From assembly GCA_038049695.1 (NCBI GenBank), contig CP142457.1:63174501-63238500 (forward strand): a DNA stretch of 64,000 nt, read 5' to 3'. This document shows positions 48,993 through 61,415 of this stretch, one piece after another. The notes beneath the pieces are model-generated. The model did not search any database and was not told the DNA's origin. It saw only the letters and a list, made by a program, of their open reading frames with translations. This DNA comes from Cinnamomum chago (taxonomy: Eukaryota > Streptophyta > Magnoliopsida > Laurales > Lauraceae). A program made the position numbers and the translations under genes. How positions within the stretch are numbered: position 1 is the stretch's first letter; every line of letters starts with the position of its first letter.

Positions 48993-50953
48993 TCATGTTT
49001 TCCAATTCTGTCCAATTTCCACAAGCAGTGTAAGAAGAGCCTCACATACCTGAGAAGCATCAGCTTCACTAGGGTCATCATTCAAGGTCGTATAAGCCAT
49101 CCACATATGGTCTATTTTACGATCTGGCCGGACTACGACAGACCCAGGAACTTCCGCATCCCTCCTTGTGACTAGCCCGTCGTTCTTCTCGTGGTATCTG
49201 GACTCAAGTAGACGTGCACATGCAGACATCGCCGCACCAAAAGGCATGACTACTGGAACTTTAGTGGGTTGCAACACAGCAGCAAGGGATGGAAACACTG
49301 GGAGCTCAGCATGCGCAACATGAGACCACCGTGAAGGACTAATGCGCGCCTCTGTGTGGAATGAAACTACAGGCAATTCACTTGGCATCGGGTATTTACT
49401 CAGAAATTCCTTCCTTCGCTCGTATGTCAAGTCCTCGATGGACTCCATATCACCCTGCCACACAAGGGTAATATTAATCAAGTAAGATGAATATCTATTG
49501 ATTTTTGTACAGACAAACAAAGAATACAGAGAAACAAAGGCAATCGACAGAGATTGAAGAGAGAGTTAAAAGTGCTTGATATTTGTAACTTTATCAACTC
49601 TTAGATACTAAGGTTTTGGTATGTATTGATTAAAATTTTAAATGATTATACTATTATGCAAATGAGGAATTGTAAGCCCTGCAGCAAATGTAATTAAATC
49701 ATTGCTGTGATGTGAGTTTGTTTATTCCAGAGCTCATATCCAATCACAGATTACAGGCCCTAACATGGCTGGAGGGTGGCTCAAAGATATCTGAGAACTG
49801 GAAAATCCTACTACTAAAAATCAGCTGCCAACAAATAGGATATGAAGAAAACAAATACATCACTGGTTACGAGAGAGTAACACAGGCAGAAGCAAGCACG
49901 CATCATTTTTCTAATTCCACATATCCCTCTTAACATGTACATCTCCACATCATGTGTTCTTTGGCTTCTGATTTCTTTGTTGTTTATCATTCAGCTCTAT
50001 ACAGCATGGCAGTTTTTCTATCTTGTCAAAATGCCTTATAACCAAAGTAGCGTTCAAAAAGTGCATGACAATAAACTTCCTGGTCTTCACTTCACCCACC
50101 CGACTAAGATTCTATTTGCTACATCTAGCTCAAACTTTCTGTTTTGCTCAATAGTTGCTCCCAAATAACCAAACTTATTACACTATGACAAAGTTACTTT
50201 CATTTTCTACCCACTTCCATACATTCAAATCCGCTAAATTTGCAACCCAATTTCCTCTATGATATGCTAGTTCTCAACCCAAGACTTTCTCCCAAAATTA
50301 CTAACTTGCTTTCTTATCTCTGTATGAGTACCACTGAGACACCACATTGTTTGCAAACCATAACAACGAAACTGTCCATTCTCCTACTTCCTGCCCATCG
50401 AATTGAGCATCTAATGAGCATCAACCCATGAAATGGTTAAGCTGGACATTCTTTATGTGGTTGCACTGTTAGAGACAGCAAATGGTTGTTAGAGGTATTA
50501 GGATCGTTTCTCCATTACAGGTGAGATCAGGTATTAGAGATTTTAAGGATCGAACTGAGGGTTCAAGTCTCAAATCATCTTTTATTGTTATTCTCTTCTC
50601 TCGTATAAATTGGAAAGTTGATTTGAATAAAGTTTACTGTGATTTTTTATCTCAATGGATTTATTTATTTAAGTATTTATGTACCACATTGGCATTGGAA
50701 ACAAGGCCAACAAATTTCCCTTGCGAAGTACCAGGTCTGAAAATGAATACCTGATGCATTTTTCCTCTTTTCTAGGAAAGGGTACTAAAAATACTTTGTC
50801 AGCAGAACTCTAGCCATTGCAATTTACAACCACTTTCACATTATCATCATCTTACGTTGTCTCATAAAAATGAAGACATGCTAATAATGAGATTAATTAG
50901 CAAAAATAGCAGATGATAACATATTGTCCCCCGCAGTGGTAATATTATGTACT

Positions 50954-50995
<42 letters not shown>

Positions 50996-53900
50996 CTTAA
51001 TCACTTTACACATCAGAAACTCAATGAGTTTTCTCCATTGAACATAGTCACCAATCTGTCCTTCGCGCAATATATCAGAAGTAATCACGCTACCACCATA
51101 TGGGCTCTGAACTAATACCAACCCAGCAACCTTATCTTTCAGATCAGGCCAGTACATTGATAATGCCGCAGCTGCATCAACAGCTCCTTTGCTATGTCCA
51201 AGGAGCAAGACACATTTCTTGGAGCCCCAATATATTTCCTCAATGTACTCTTTTATGTGTCTGGCATTATTCTCAACAGAAGCCTGATAAACCATTATCT
51301 AAATATGTATAACAGTTGGCAAAAAAAAAAAAGAACAAAGAAAAAGGAAAGAACTGCAAGAAAAGAGTACCTCACTCTGAATCTTAGCAATATGGCAAGC
51401 CAGGCCCATTTTTGAGAAATATGTTTTAGTACTAACAAAATAAAGTTGGCCACGGTTGCTGAAAAGCCCTGCGAAACAAAAAATCAATAAATAGCTATAA
51501 GCTAATGGTATTAATACAAAGAGAGATTTTAATCCTTGATCTGGAGATACAAATAATATCCTTGGGCTTGACAATGTGGATCCTAAGGTTTGTGATTCAG
51601 AAAGATGGTCCTGTTGGACACAACATGGATACACATGACTCAAGAAAGGCACAACTGGAATCCCTTGCTTTTAATAGGTCTCTAAAAGATGCTTAAATCT
51701 GAAATACAAGAGCAGACAAGGCCATGCATGGGAAGGCTAGGACATCCAATCCCATCATAACACACACAGTCTAGATCACTGAATCATTAGCCCACATGTA
51801 CAAGCTCAAAGCCCAATAATACTAAATGCATATCCTTGATTAAGAATTATAGAAATCTCAAATAAAATTGATCTTTTATTTTATTTTATTTTATCACAAC
51901 CCATGAAAGGGCTCAACTGTTACCTGGAACCAATAAGTACATCATTGAATTAGGCAACTTGTGTTCGCCATTTCTAAAAGAAAAGTTTTTGTAAGCATGT
52001 TAGGCAGATTCAATCAGAAATTATTCTTTTACACCAAACAAAACTCGCACGATGGTGCAGAAGTACCTTATGTTGTCAAGCAATTCCGTAAACCTTTTAG
52101 TTTCATCCACAACTGGAGGCATTCCTGAAGCTTTCTGTAGCCAGCCTATATCTTCTGCTGATCCGCGCACGGTCTTTCGAACACTAGACATAAGACTGAA
52201 AGAAAATATGTCAAATGACAGTTCTTACATTGAATTAATGAAATCTTACACTACTAAAAGTTAGACAAACAACGTATAAAACTAATGGCCAGTATAAATT
52301 CTCTACATTAAGCTCCAAAAGAGTCACATGAATGCATGGTTAAAGCATTGATGGACAAGAAGATCATTGCATAGTATGGGAAGGCACTAAGTATAGACTA
52401 CAGAGTGAGAGAAGGGATTAGACGAAACCAAACAGATAGCTTCAATAATTAGGGAAAAAAAAATCAAAGAATGAAACCTACAGATAGCTTCAATGACAGG
52501 AAAAGTATTGAAAGAACGTTGTTTGAGAAGGTTTTGGGTATGAGCACTGAAGGCTTGAATTAGCACTTTGTACGACATGTTGAAGGGTTAGTAGTCCAAG
52601 GAATTAGAGGAAAGGGGAAGATAAATTAATCCTTGGGTGAGTGGTAAGGACAGGCATGATTGGTTGTGGAGTTAGTATAACCGTCTCAAAAAGGTTAATG
52701 GAAAAGAAAAACTCATAAAGGTGGTCGTCAATAGTTGGCTTTAGGCCACAATGATACTAACACTGTGAAGCCCGTGTACCTTCTTTGCTTTCTTCACATT
52801 CATCTGCACATTCGTTTTTTGCGTGCATGCGTGTGCGTGTCAGAGAGAGAGAGAGAGAGAGAGAGTTGTACAATAGTCTTTTAAAATATATATATATATT
52901 AACTGATGATTATAACACATTAAGCTGACCCCAGTTCTAGAGGTCACAGGTAAGATGATGATGATGTAAGTATAAGTGAACTCATTGGCCTACCCCGATT
53001 AATGTGATCAGACTTAGATTATGATGAAAGTCGAACATTTAAATGCACCATTTTTTTTCTTTTATGGTCAACTGCATATCCAACACAACCATCCACCCCA
53101 TACTTTTATTTGGAAGCAAAACCATCCACTCCAAACTCTTCCCTGAAGATGAGTAGGGAAGATGAGTGAAGGTACACAAAACAATTTATAATTTTGCTTG
53201 ACCTTAAATTCTTTGGAAGAAACTAGAACTGCAAATGTTCTTACCTTTGGAAAATGGAAATTCCACCTTCGATGTTTTGAGTTAAACCAGCTAGTCTATT
53301 AGCATCTTTTGATGAACTCGTTATCCTCCTTGCTTCAGCACTAACAATGCTTTCTGCAGCATAAGATTCAAGGAAAGTGGAAGTAGTCCCTAATGAAGGC
53401 CAGCATTCAATAGAAAGGAGTTCTTTTATTTGGCCTGATGGAAATCCCATTAGCTCCATCAGTCCCATGCTAGCATCCTCTGCCACTGGTTCCTCTGCAA
53501 CAGCAACCATCCAATAGAAAGTTACTTGTATTTCAAACCTAGGATTTTCATACACAAACCCCAAAAGCATAAGACTTTAAATATAAAAGAAACCCTTAGC
53601 AGAAACCAGGGATTTTTTTTTTAATTTTTGCTTAAAGAGAATGAATCCATTACAAAATAAGTAAACCATACAAAAATAGTACCACAAGGCAGGCAAAAGA
53701 CACTTCAAAGATGACACATCCACTAGAAATATTTTTGAGAACAGATCAAGATGTATTTAATACCACAATATTTTTTTCTAACAATTCAAATTGAATGACT
53801 GTTCTCATTGCCCTGGTTACACTAAGAAAGTAGGCTCACTAATACAACTGCCTAAAAGCTTAAGAAGCAGAATCGTAGAGCCACAGGTTACCAGAGCGGA

Positions 53901-55450
53901 AACTGCAAGTTCAACCCCATCACTCAATGAAATTTTGACATGGGCCAAACCACTGTTCTGAAGTTCCTTTGAGCGTCCATCCAAGCCCAGCATGCCTAGA
54001 GTACCCATGTGGGTGCTCCATCTTTCAAAGGATCCAAATCAAATTACGAAAGCATCATGACAAAAACCAATATAACTCTGAAAAGTAAGCCCACCAACAG
54101 AACTGGGGAAGCAACGACTCAAATATGAAGAAGTCTGTGTAAGATAAGAGGCAGCTCCATTGAGAGGTGGGGCTGACGTAACATTCTGGTGGATCAACCC
54201 TTCATTCAACAAACTTTCATTGGGAACCTGACATAGAAACTTCCATTGTTACAGAAAGCAGCTAGACCATACAGAAGAAACTTGATTTTTTTTTTCTTGA
54301 AATCAAGGGGCAGAGTAACAATGAAAGTACAGATTAAAACGAAGACAACAATTGCTCCTTTTCAATGGTCTACCTCCTTGATATACTTGATAGACCTTCT
54401 ATTACTGTATAAATTTGCGTTTTAGCGAAGTTAATCTTTATTTTAAAAAGAACACTGCAACAATTAACATAATGGCCAGTTTGATATATTGTTCCTTACC
54501 ATCAAAGGAGTGGCTGATTCTTCCCTGTTAGAGTGGTCCGCATCCATGGTTGCATGCTCGTTCTAATAAGCAACAGCAAGCATGCAATTAGTTAATTCGC
54601 AGCTAACAGACTCCAAACACTAATTTAGATTTGAGAATATCAATTCAATTTCTAAATCCAAACCCAAGTTTGTATGTAATTCAGCAGAAGGTGATTTTAC
54701 TTGATTCCCAACACCAAATAAACAAGAAGTCACGTAAAAAAAAAAAGAAAAAAAGAGAGAGAGAATACTAAAATAAAAGTTGTTCCTCCGTATGGATGGC
54801 CAACCCCAAAAAGATGGATGGATACAGGGGAAGCCATCTACGGTGTATCCTGCCTTCTTCATCTAGTCATTTCTCACAGGCAAGGCATGAAAAGATTTGT
54901 AGTATTCTTTTTAGATTTTCAATTAAATGACAAAAGTATTTTGTTCTCTTTAAGCCCGTGTTTGGCTGCTGATTCAAAAGGTGAGGGTTTGATTTCACTT
55001 GTGAAGTGAAGTTGGTTGGAAATTCTGGAGTTAATCCAGGTTGTTTCTCTTCGAACCTAGATTTTAGATTTCAAGCCTAAAGGTGCTCAAATACTATACT
55101 TGGAAACTCTCTTTTTACAATAGTTTTTGACAGGGAACATGTGATTAGCTAAAAATGATGTTTGGGGGCACCAACGCCATTCGAGCCATCATGTTTCAGT
55201 CTGGGAAATAAAATTTCTTGGGACTCCCCTATCTTCTTTTGGGGCCCATCAGATCAATGTTTTTTTTGACATGCCCAAGTTTCATAAGCTACTTCAGCTC
55301 CTCATCAATCATTAATACACACATGAAACAAAAAAAAAAAAAAAAACACAACAACAACAACAGTATAGTAATTCGAATTAGAAATAGAAAGAAAGAGGTA
55401 AAGTTGCAATCGAATAGCGGACGGCGTTTGTTCTTCGTATACACTCTGAC

Positions 55451-55507
<57 letters not shown>

Positions 55508-55529
55508 TTTCAGTTCTTACCGGATTCAT
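48993..55529 (-). CDS. GHSKG-type alpha/beta-hydrolase (lipase-like), about ten exons
   Basis: Exons in transcript order: 55529-55521 (ATG AAT CCG), 54562-54500, 54227-54095, 54021-53892, 53492-53245, 52183-52067, 51973-51924, 51468-51371, 51283-50996, 49454-48993. Exons 4-10 join in frame and encode about 464 residues. The nucleophile motif is GHSKG in CVLLLGHSKGAVDAAAALS (exon 9). Candidate Asp and His are in KNDGLVTRRD and IDHMWMAY (exon 10), and MMYLLVPG-LFSNRG-QLYF gives the strand and oxyanion loop. Together these make an alpha/beta-hydrolase resembling lipases/esterases; substrate unknown. The exon 3 to exon 4 join is out of frame by one base with standard GT-AG sites, so the first three exons are less certain and translation might start at the exon 4 ATG (54008). 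A TATAAAAG lies at about 55,618-55,625. Confidence 0.8.
50958..50991. repeat. (CT)n directly after the exon 9 donor of the hydrolase gene
   Basis: On the minus strand the donor AAG|GTACTCTCTCT runs straight into a CT tract of about 17 units. Confidence 0.9.
52842..52865. repeat. (GA)n microsatellite
   Basis: Short GA tract within the hydrolase intron between exons 5 and 6, preceded by TGCGTG repeats. Confidence 0.8.
55453..55500. repeat. (GA)n microsatellite in hydrolase intron 1
   Basis: GA run of about 24 units, on the minus strand a CT tract 20 bases after the first splice donor. Confidence 0.9.
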
Positions 55530-55617
55530 CGAAATCGAAGCGGAAAATGCGGAATTCGAAACAAGGAAGAAAAATGGGAGCGAAAAATGGAGTTCGTTCA
55601 TACGAATGAATCTAATC

Positions 55618-55625
55618 CTTTTATA
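55618..55625 (-). promoter_or_regulatory. TATA box of the hydrolase gene
   Basis: CTATAAAAGG on the minus strand about 90 bases before the ATG at 55529; spacing fits a plant core promoter. Confidence 0.6.
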
Positions 55626-55634
55626 GGCGCGACG

Positions 55635-56110
55635 GCAGGTAAAAGATGGAGTCGGTTGTAAAAATGCGAAAAAAAACTCATCTACTGTTCTCACTGCTTG
55701 GCGCCAAATTTTATATCTATCCTAACCGTCGATTGCTGGGGTTACTGATGACAGTTTTGACGACTTGCTGGGGCCCCACTAAATGAAGGGATCAGAAATC
55801 GGATTTATCAATACATCATCGGTCAAAAAATAATTTTTTTTTATCAAAGACAAGAAATGAAGTATAACAGACAATAAAAAAATATCTCCATCTGGACCGT
55901 TGATTTGTCGAGTCCGTTCGATCAATTCGCTCGCTAGCGTTGACTTTTTTGGAAAAAAAGGTGGACTTCACCCATTCGAGTCGTCGGATCTGCTAGCTTG
56001 CATGTAGCGGACGTGGTACTTGCGAGATATGGCACGTCTTTCAATGTGAAAAAATCTTCAGATCCACGTGGCTCCTATACAGCCTATTTTAAACTACTCA
56101 CGTTGTGTCG
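55635..56110. promoter_or_regulatory. Upstream region of the hydrolase gene
   Basis: No gene here. The stretch between the TATA box and the TIR element at 56111 presumably holds the promoter; individual sites cannot be assigned. Confidence 0.4.
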
Positions 56111-56610
56111 TAGGGGGTGTAACAGTTCAGTTAACCGATCGATTTGGAAAAATAGTTAACCGAACCGTAACCGCGGTTTTCTGTCTTTAAAAATCATAAC
56201 CGTATCCATAAAAACCGTGAAAAACCGTAACCGCGGTTAACCGTATTAAACAGTTCGGTTACGGTTAATAACCGTGGAATGTCTTCCTCACATAAGGGGA
56301 TAAATGTGAATGATTGAAGGTAAAATAATACATAATGAGCAATTAAATAAGGTAAGAAATATTTCATTCAACTCCCTTATTTTTTCTTTTATTTGTAAAC
56401 GATACGGTTAACCGAACCGTATGATACGGTTCGGTTCGGTTAATAACCGTGAATTATTACGGAAAACCGTAATCGAATCGAACCGAACCTTGCGGTTTTT
56501 TTATTTCATTAACCGTAACCGTAACCGTAACCGAACCGTGAAATACGGTTATTAACCGCGGTTCGGTTCGGTTCGGTTAGATGATTTTTCGATTTTTTTT
56601 TTCACCCCTA
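56111..56610. mobile_element. Small hAT-like element packed with AACCGT/ACGGTT repeats
   Basis: Ends TAGGGGGTG and CACCCCTA are inverted repeats. The interior is almost wholly AACCGT, ACGGTT and GGTTCGGTT motifs in both orientations, able to form many hairpins. Composition matches the hAT element at 242-1220, but the flanking octamers differ, so the target duplication has decayed or the ends are misjudged. Confidence 0.6.
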
Positions 56611-57417
56611 GACTCATAGATGGACCAACAAGTACCTTGACGACTCCTTATCCCCCCAACCTGCGACTTATATAGAGAGAAAATACTAAACAAAGTTTAA
56701 CTGAAGTGGCTGGCGAGTTGGTGGAGTGGAATAAAGCATGAGTTTATTATATATATTTTAATATTTCGTTCTTCCTGAATTAATCTATTTGCAGCTGTAA
56801 AGATTTTGCAGGCGCTATGGTAAGTAAAAAATCTACCATGCACGTCATTAAAAAAAAAAAGTTTAGAACTCAGAAGTTTTGTCAAACCGTAGTGGCAACT
56901 TGACGCTGTAAGAAGGGATATAACGAACAGAGACGTGTCGTGTGTGATGTTTCAATAGTGTATGTGTATGATTTCAACAAGTTATGTCGACGGCCAAACT
57001 CAGGTGCTTAATCTTGGAGGCTTGGAGCTTAAGCTCTGCTTGTTGCCAGGAGAGTGCAAAAGCTCAGGCTACGGGTGAGCTCTGTTCAGGTTTTAAGGAA
57101 ACTTATTTAAGAGTCATTACTAGGTCCAGCTCAAGTTTAGTTGATCAAGAGGCTTCATTTGACTCGGTTATGTAAATTCAAGTATGTTTAGTATAGAGTG
57201 TAATTTTGGTTAATATTATCAGTTAACTCTGTTGTGTGTATTTAAGTATGTTTAGTATTTAATTATGGCGGCCCGCTCCTTTGCCTCCCTTATTATCTGC
57301 ATGTGGTCTTTTATTTAGACCATGTTTTCAATATTTATTTTGTTCTTAATCTTTAAAGCCTCCCAAAATGTTTTGAAATCTAGTTACTTGAGCTTACACT
57401 ATTTCTTATTCATTTAA
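56611..57417. other. Intergenic, nothing recognised
   Basis: No supportable gene or repeat. Confidence 0.5.
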
Positions 57418-57706
57418 GGCCCGTTTGGTAATTTTATTTTTAAAATAAAGTAAGGTGACGTGAACTAAAAAAAAAGAAATAAAATATAAGTAAGTTATGA
57501 TGGTATTTTATTTTTAGTTGTTTGTAATGGACTATTTTCAACTTTTTATATGAGAAAATGGAGTTTCTTGTATCTTTTAGTGAATATAGATAATTATTTT
57601 TTTACTTTTTTTGAAATAGTAAAAGAAAATTTTGAATTAAAGTGTTTTTTATTTAATGCTTAACTTGAATAGACTTTACTTAACCAATAAAATTACCAAA
57701 TGGGAC
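57418..57706. mobile_element. MITE, family A, copy 2
   Basis: Ends GGCCCGTTTGGTAATTTTAT and ATAAAATTACCAAATGGGAC are near-perfect 20-bp inverted repeats. The interior matches the element at 40151. The target duplication is unclear. Confidence 0.7.
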
Positions 57707-58090
57707 TGTTATCCCTCTTCCTCTACTTCTTTATGCTGCTTCTTTCACCAGATTTTGAAGCCACTTATCTTAGTCATAGAAGCACCCTAGCTCTAACCAG
57801 CTAAATTACACACAACTCGAACGCGAACTCACTTGGATTGCTACTAAATGAGTCCCCTAGTTTAGAAGTAGAACCCTGTTCGAATTCGGACTAGGCCGAC
57901 TCGAACTCACTCACGCACTAGACAACCCTAACCAGCTGAGCAGAGCAATAGCAGGAACGAAATTTGAAATCTCCCTCCATCTCCATCTCCATCTCCTCTT
58001 TCTTCTTTCTTCTCTCCTAGTCTCCTAACTTTTAAACCCTACATTTATTTCTAAAGCCCTAGCAAACGAGACGAGAGAGAGAAAGAGGAG

Positions 58091-59132
58091 ATGTTGACTG
58101 CTAATTAAACCCTCTACATTCTCTCCTTGTCATCTTCCCTGGTCCAAAACCCTAAAAACCCCAAAACCTAACTTCCCAATCAACCTCCCAAACCCATCAT
58201 CATCTCCAATTCTTCCTGCTCCTCTCAAATCAACCCAATCTCAATCCCTAACATCATCACCAATCCAATCTCAGTCTCAGTCCCCGTCCCAGACCCGCGT
58301 CGACATCCTCGCCGAATCCCTGCCCTTCATCCAGAAATTCCGCGGCAAGACCATTGTCGTCAAGTACGGCGGAGCCACCATGAAATCTGAGAGCCTCCAA
58401 TCCTCTGTCATCAACGACCTCGTTTTCCTCTCCTGCGTCGGCCTCCGCCCGGTCTTCATCCATGGCGGCGGCCCCGAGATCAACACCTGGCTCGGCCGCA
58501 TCAGCATCGAGCCCCAGTTCATCAATGGCCTCCGCGTCACTGACGCCTCCACAATGGAGATCGTCGAGATGGTCCTCGTCGTTAAAATCAACAAGTCCCT
58601 CGTCTCCCTCATCAACAAGGCCGGCGCCACCGTCGTCGGCCTCTGCGGCAAGGACGGCCGCCTACTCACCGCCTGCCCCTCTGCCCAATCCGGCCTTGGG
58701 TTCGTCGGTGACATTGCCCGCGTTGGCCCCGCCATCCTTAAACCTCTTCTCGCCGCCGGGCACATCCCGGTGATCGCATCTGTCGCCGCCGATGAGAGTG
58801 GCTAGGCGTACAACATCAATGCGGACACGGCGGTGGGGGAGTTGGCCGCTGCGCTCGAGGCGGAGAAGCTGATTCTGTTGACGGATGTGGCGGGGATTTT
58901 GGAAGATAGGGAGGATCGGGGGAGTCTGGTGAAGGAGACTGATATAAAGTGGGTGAAGAAGATGGTGAGGGAAGGGAAGGTTGGCGGCGGGATGATTCCG
59001 AAGGTGAGTTGCTGCGTGCGGTCTCTGGCACAGGGGGTGAGGACTGCGAGCATCATTGATGGGCGGCTACCGCATTCGCTGCTGCTTGAGATTCTCACCG
59101 ATGAAGGTGCAGGGACGATGATCACTGGGTGA
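58091..59132 (+). pseudogene. N-acetylglutamate kinase (chloroplast type), broken copy
   Basis: Two frame-consistent halves cover the enzyme of plastid arginine synthesis that phosphorylates N-acetyl-L-glutamate and is held by PII. The first half has [61 protein letters not shown] and [13 protein letters not shown]. The second has [31 protein letters not shown] and [13 protein letters not shown], ending at the family's normal C-terminus. Between them codon 58803-58805 is TAG where relatives have Gln. The expected transit-peptide ATG at 58091 is one base out of frame with the body (289 bases to 58380), and its own frame stops at once. VGK is VVK (Val for Gly). Plant NAGK genes are commonly intronless, so lack of introns does not prove retroposition. 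Confidence 0.85.
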
Positions 59133-61003
59133 GTTTTGTGAAATTAAACTAAAGTTTCTGTTTTTATTATTGGGTTTTGTTAGTGATGCTTTGGAGGGAA
59201 ATTTCTGATAAAGCCACTTTATTTGTACAATTGCTCTTCATTATCCAATGCCTGATATTTGATGTGTGGTTGGTATGTTAATGCTCAAGGCCGGGTTTGT
59301 TTGCATAGAAATTCATACCATTAGTGGTTGAAATGAGGATCCAAGGTGAATTTATTAAAATGACCATCAAATGGCCTCACTCCTCCAATTGACATGTTTA
59401 ATGGAATTCATGTTTAATGGAGGAATGTTCCACACTATGGACATTTTTCTTTTCAACTTGTTTTCTATGAAGTGAATCAAACGTATGTCAACATTTGTAT
59501 TGAGTTCAGTAGTTATAATACACTTGAGAATGAATCCCTACATATTATGGATGAATACAAGGAGAGTTTATCAAAATGAGGTTAAATAGAGATAGACATC
59601 TTTGAGATGTGAACTTCATCATTATCTATTATGATTGGAAGCATGATAAGATAAGTGGGCCATGCTTGACCGTTCAAGATTGGCTTGGCTAACATTCTAT
59701 TCCTACCTGTTATGTCAACCCTAAACCTCTAAAAACATCCTTTAAGAAAAGAGTATTTGGCATCGTAGAAGACTATGGACATGTATCAAGTTTCAACTCT
59801 TCTTCCAAAGACATGTTCATCATTAGCATCTTATCATCACCATCTAGTCTTATTCCATCAAATTTTAGTGGGCTTAATCCATTCTGCTCTTCTTTCTTCT
59901 TCTTTTTTTTGAATGGTTAATTCGTTCTACTCATAAAAGTGAAACAAGCTATGATCATACATCCTACCCTAGGAAACATAGTTATCTAAAATACTTTCAC
60001 TGGGATATACACATCATTCACCATAGGAGTACTAAACTTGATCCACAGTGGGCTTTGTCCGCCTATATTACCAGTGTGCACACCCTCATCAGGAGCTCGG
60101 TAACTTGGGTTTGAGGCCTCCATTTAAAAGAACGTCAATCGACATTGGGAATGCTTTCCAAGCCTGAAAAACCCAGCCATGACTAGATCCAAATATAGCA
60201 TTAAACCAGCCAACTCATTGTATCTTTAAATAAGTTAGACATTTCCTTGATCAGTGATCACTATGATGTTACCAAATTCCTAATAACTGAGTAGAAAACT
60301 AGTCTAATAGGAGGATATGATTTTGGTTGAGTGGTCGAAGTTTATGAATGATATTTTTTTCCACTTTTTTTTATTAAGATGGTTCATAGACTTATTTGAC
60401 AGTCAGCAGGGTTTAGATGTTTTGGAGATTAAGATGACGATGGAATAGTTTCCAAATGTAATTGACAGAGAGCCCTATGGATTAGTCAGATCCCTTTAAT
60501 GGTATCCCGACCGTGCTCAAAGAACTTGTGCTGAAGCCATCAGGAGAGCTTTTCTCTGTATGTTCCTTCAGTTTTTTTTTTCCTTAGAATGGCAACACAA
60601 TAAGAGAGCTATATTGTGTAGCATCTCCATACAATTTACCCTTTAAACAATCCTACTCAAGGAACGTAAGAAACAATTTGGTGACATGAATAGAATTGAG
60701 ATCGACTCACTGTTTTATTAACTGGGCTGACTGATTTTCTTCTTTGCAAATGTGCCATTATCTGTTCTTAAACCCCAAATCTCCTTTAAGACGAAGGCCA
60801 ATTGTCCCAATCTCCATTCTTTATTATGGCTCAATTTATAGCTTTTTTTTGTTCTCATAATCCAATTATCTACAAATCTTTGTTTGAAGAATCTAATTGC
60901 CTGGAAAATGGCTAATAGTTTAACTTAAGTTGATCCTTTAAACCCACTATTCCTGTAAAAGAAAATAACTCCTCTAGCATTATTGCTCAAAATTCTTTCA
61001 ATA
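59133..61003. other. NAGK-copy 3' flank and intergenic spacer
   Basis: No other gene recognised up to the retrotransposon LTR. Short A/T runs only. Confidence 0.5.
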
Positions 61004-61415
61004 TGATGTAGCCAGGGAAGAGGACCAAATCCACAGTAGGGATTTGGCCGAATCCAGAAGGATTCTACAGCCAAGAACTCACGCACAGAATAACTAACCA
61101 AATCAATAACAAATCAGAACTCAATTCAATTCAATAATCAGAAGTTGTGGATCCCTAAAGGGGATTTACATATTTATAATAAAGCTCCTATCATCTTTCC
61201 TATCTCATAATACTCAAATTAAAGAAACCTACTAATTTCTAAACTACTAAGTAATTAGAAGACTACTAAAAATAAGATAGCTTAAATATGATAGCTCTTC
61301 CCACAACTGTCGGTTAAGCCTCATTGGATTTGTGGGCTTTTCCAATGGGTTGGATTTGATTGACCCGATAGCTTATGAGCTAGGCTCAATGGACTTGGGT
61401 CTGGCTCGACTTGCA
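61004..61415 (-). mobile_element. Probable 3' LTR of the gypsy element
   Basis: On the minus strand the segment begins TGCAAGTCGAGCC, just after a purine-rich GGTGTGGAGAAATGA, and ends CTGGCTACATCA. A TATAAATA lies inside (about 61,170-61,180) with a leader-like region after it. The boundaries are inferred from TG...CA and the promoter layout; the 5' LTR is outside the window, so they cannot be checked against it. Confidence 0.55.

Noticed and set aside
55218-55661. Arg-Glu repeat frame on the plus strand
   Set aside because: Produced by the (GA)n tract and lies antisense to the hydrolase first exon and promoter.
58380-58805. Independent short protein starting at Met 58380
   Set aside because: It would lack the Lys/Gly substrate loop of the kinase fold; it is simply the first half of the broken NAGK frame.
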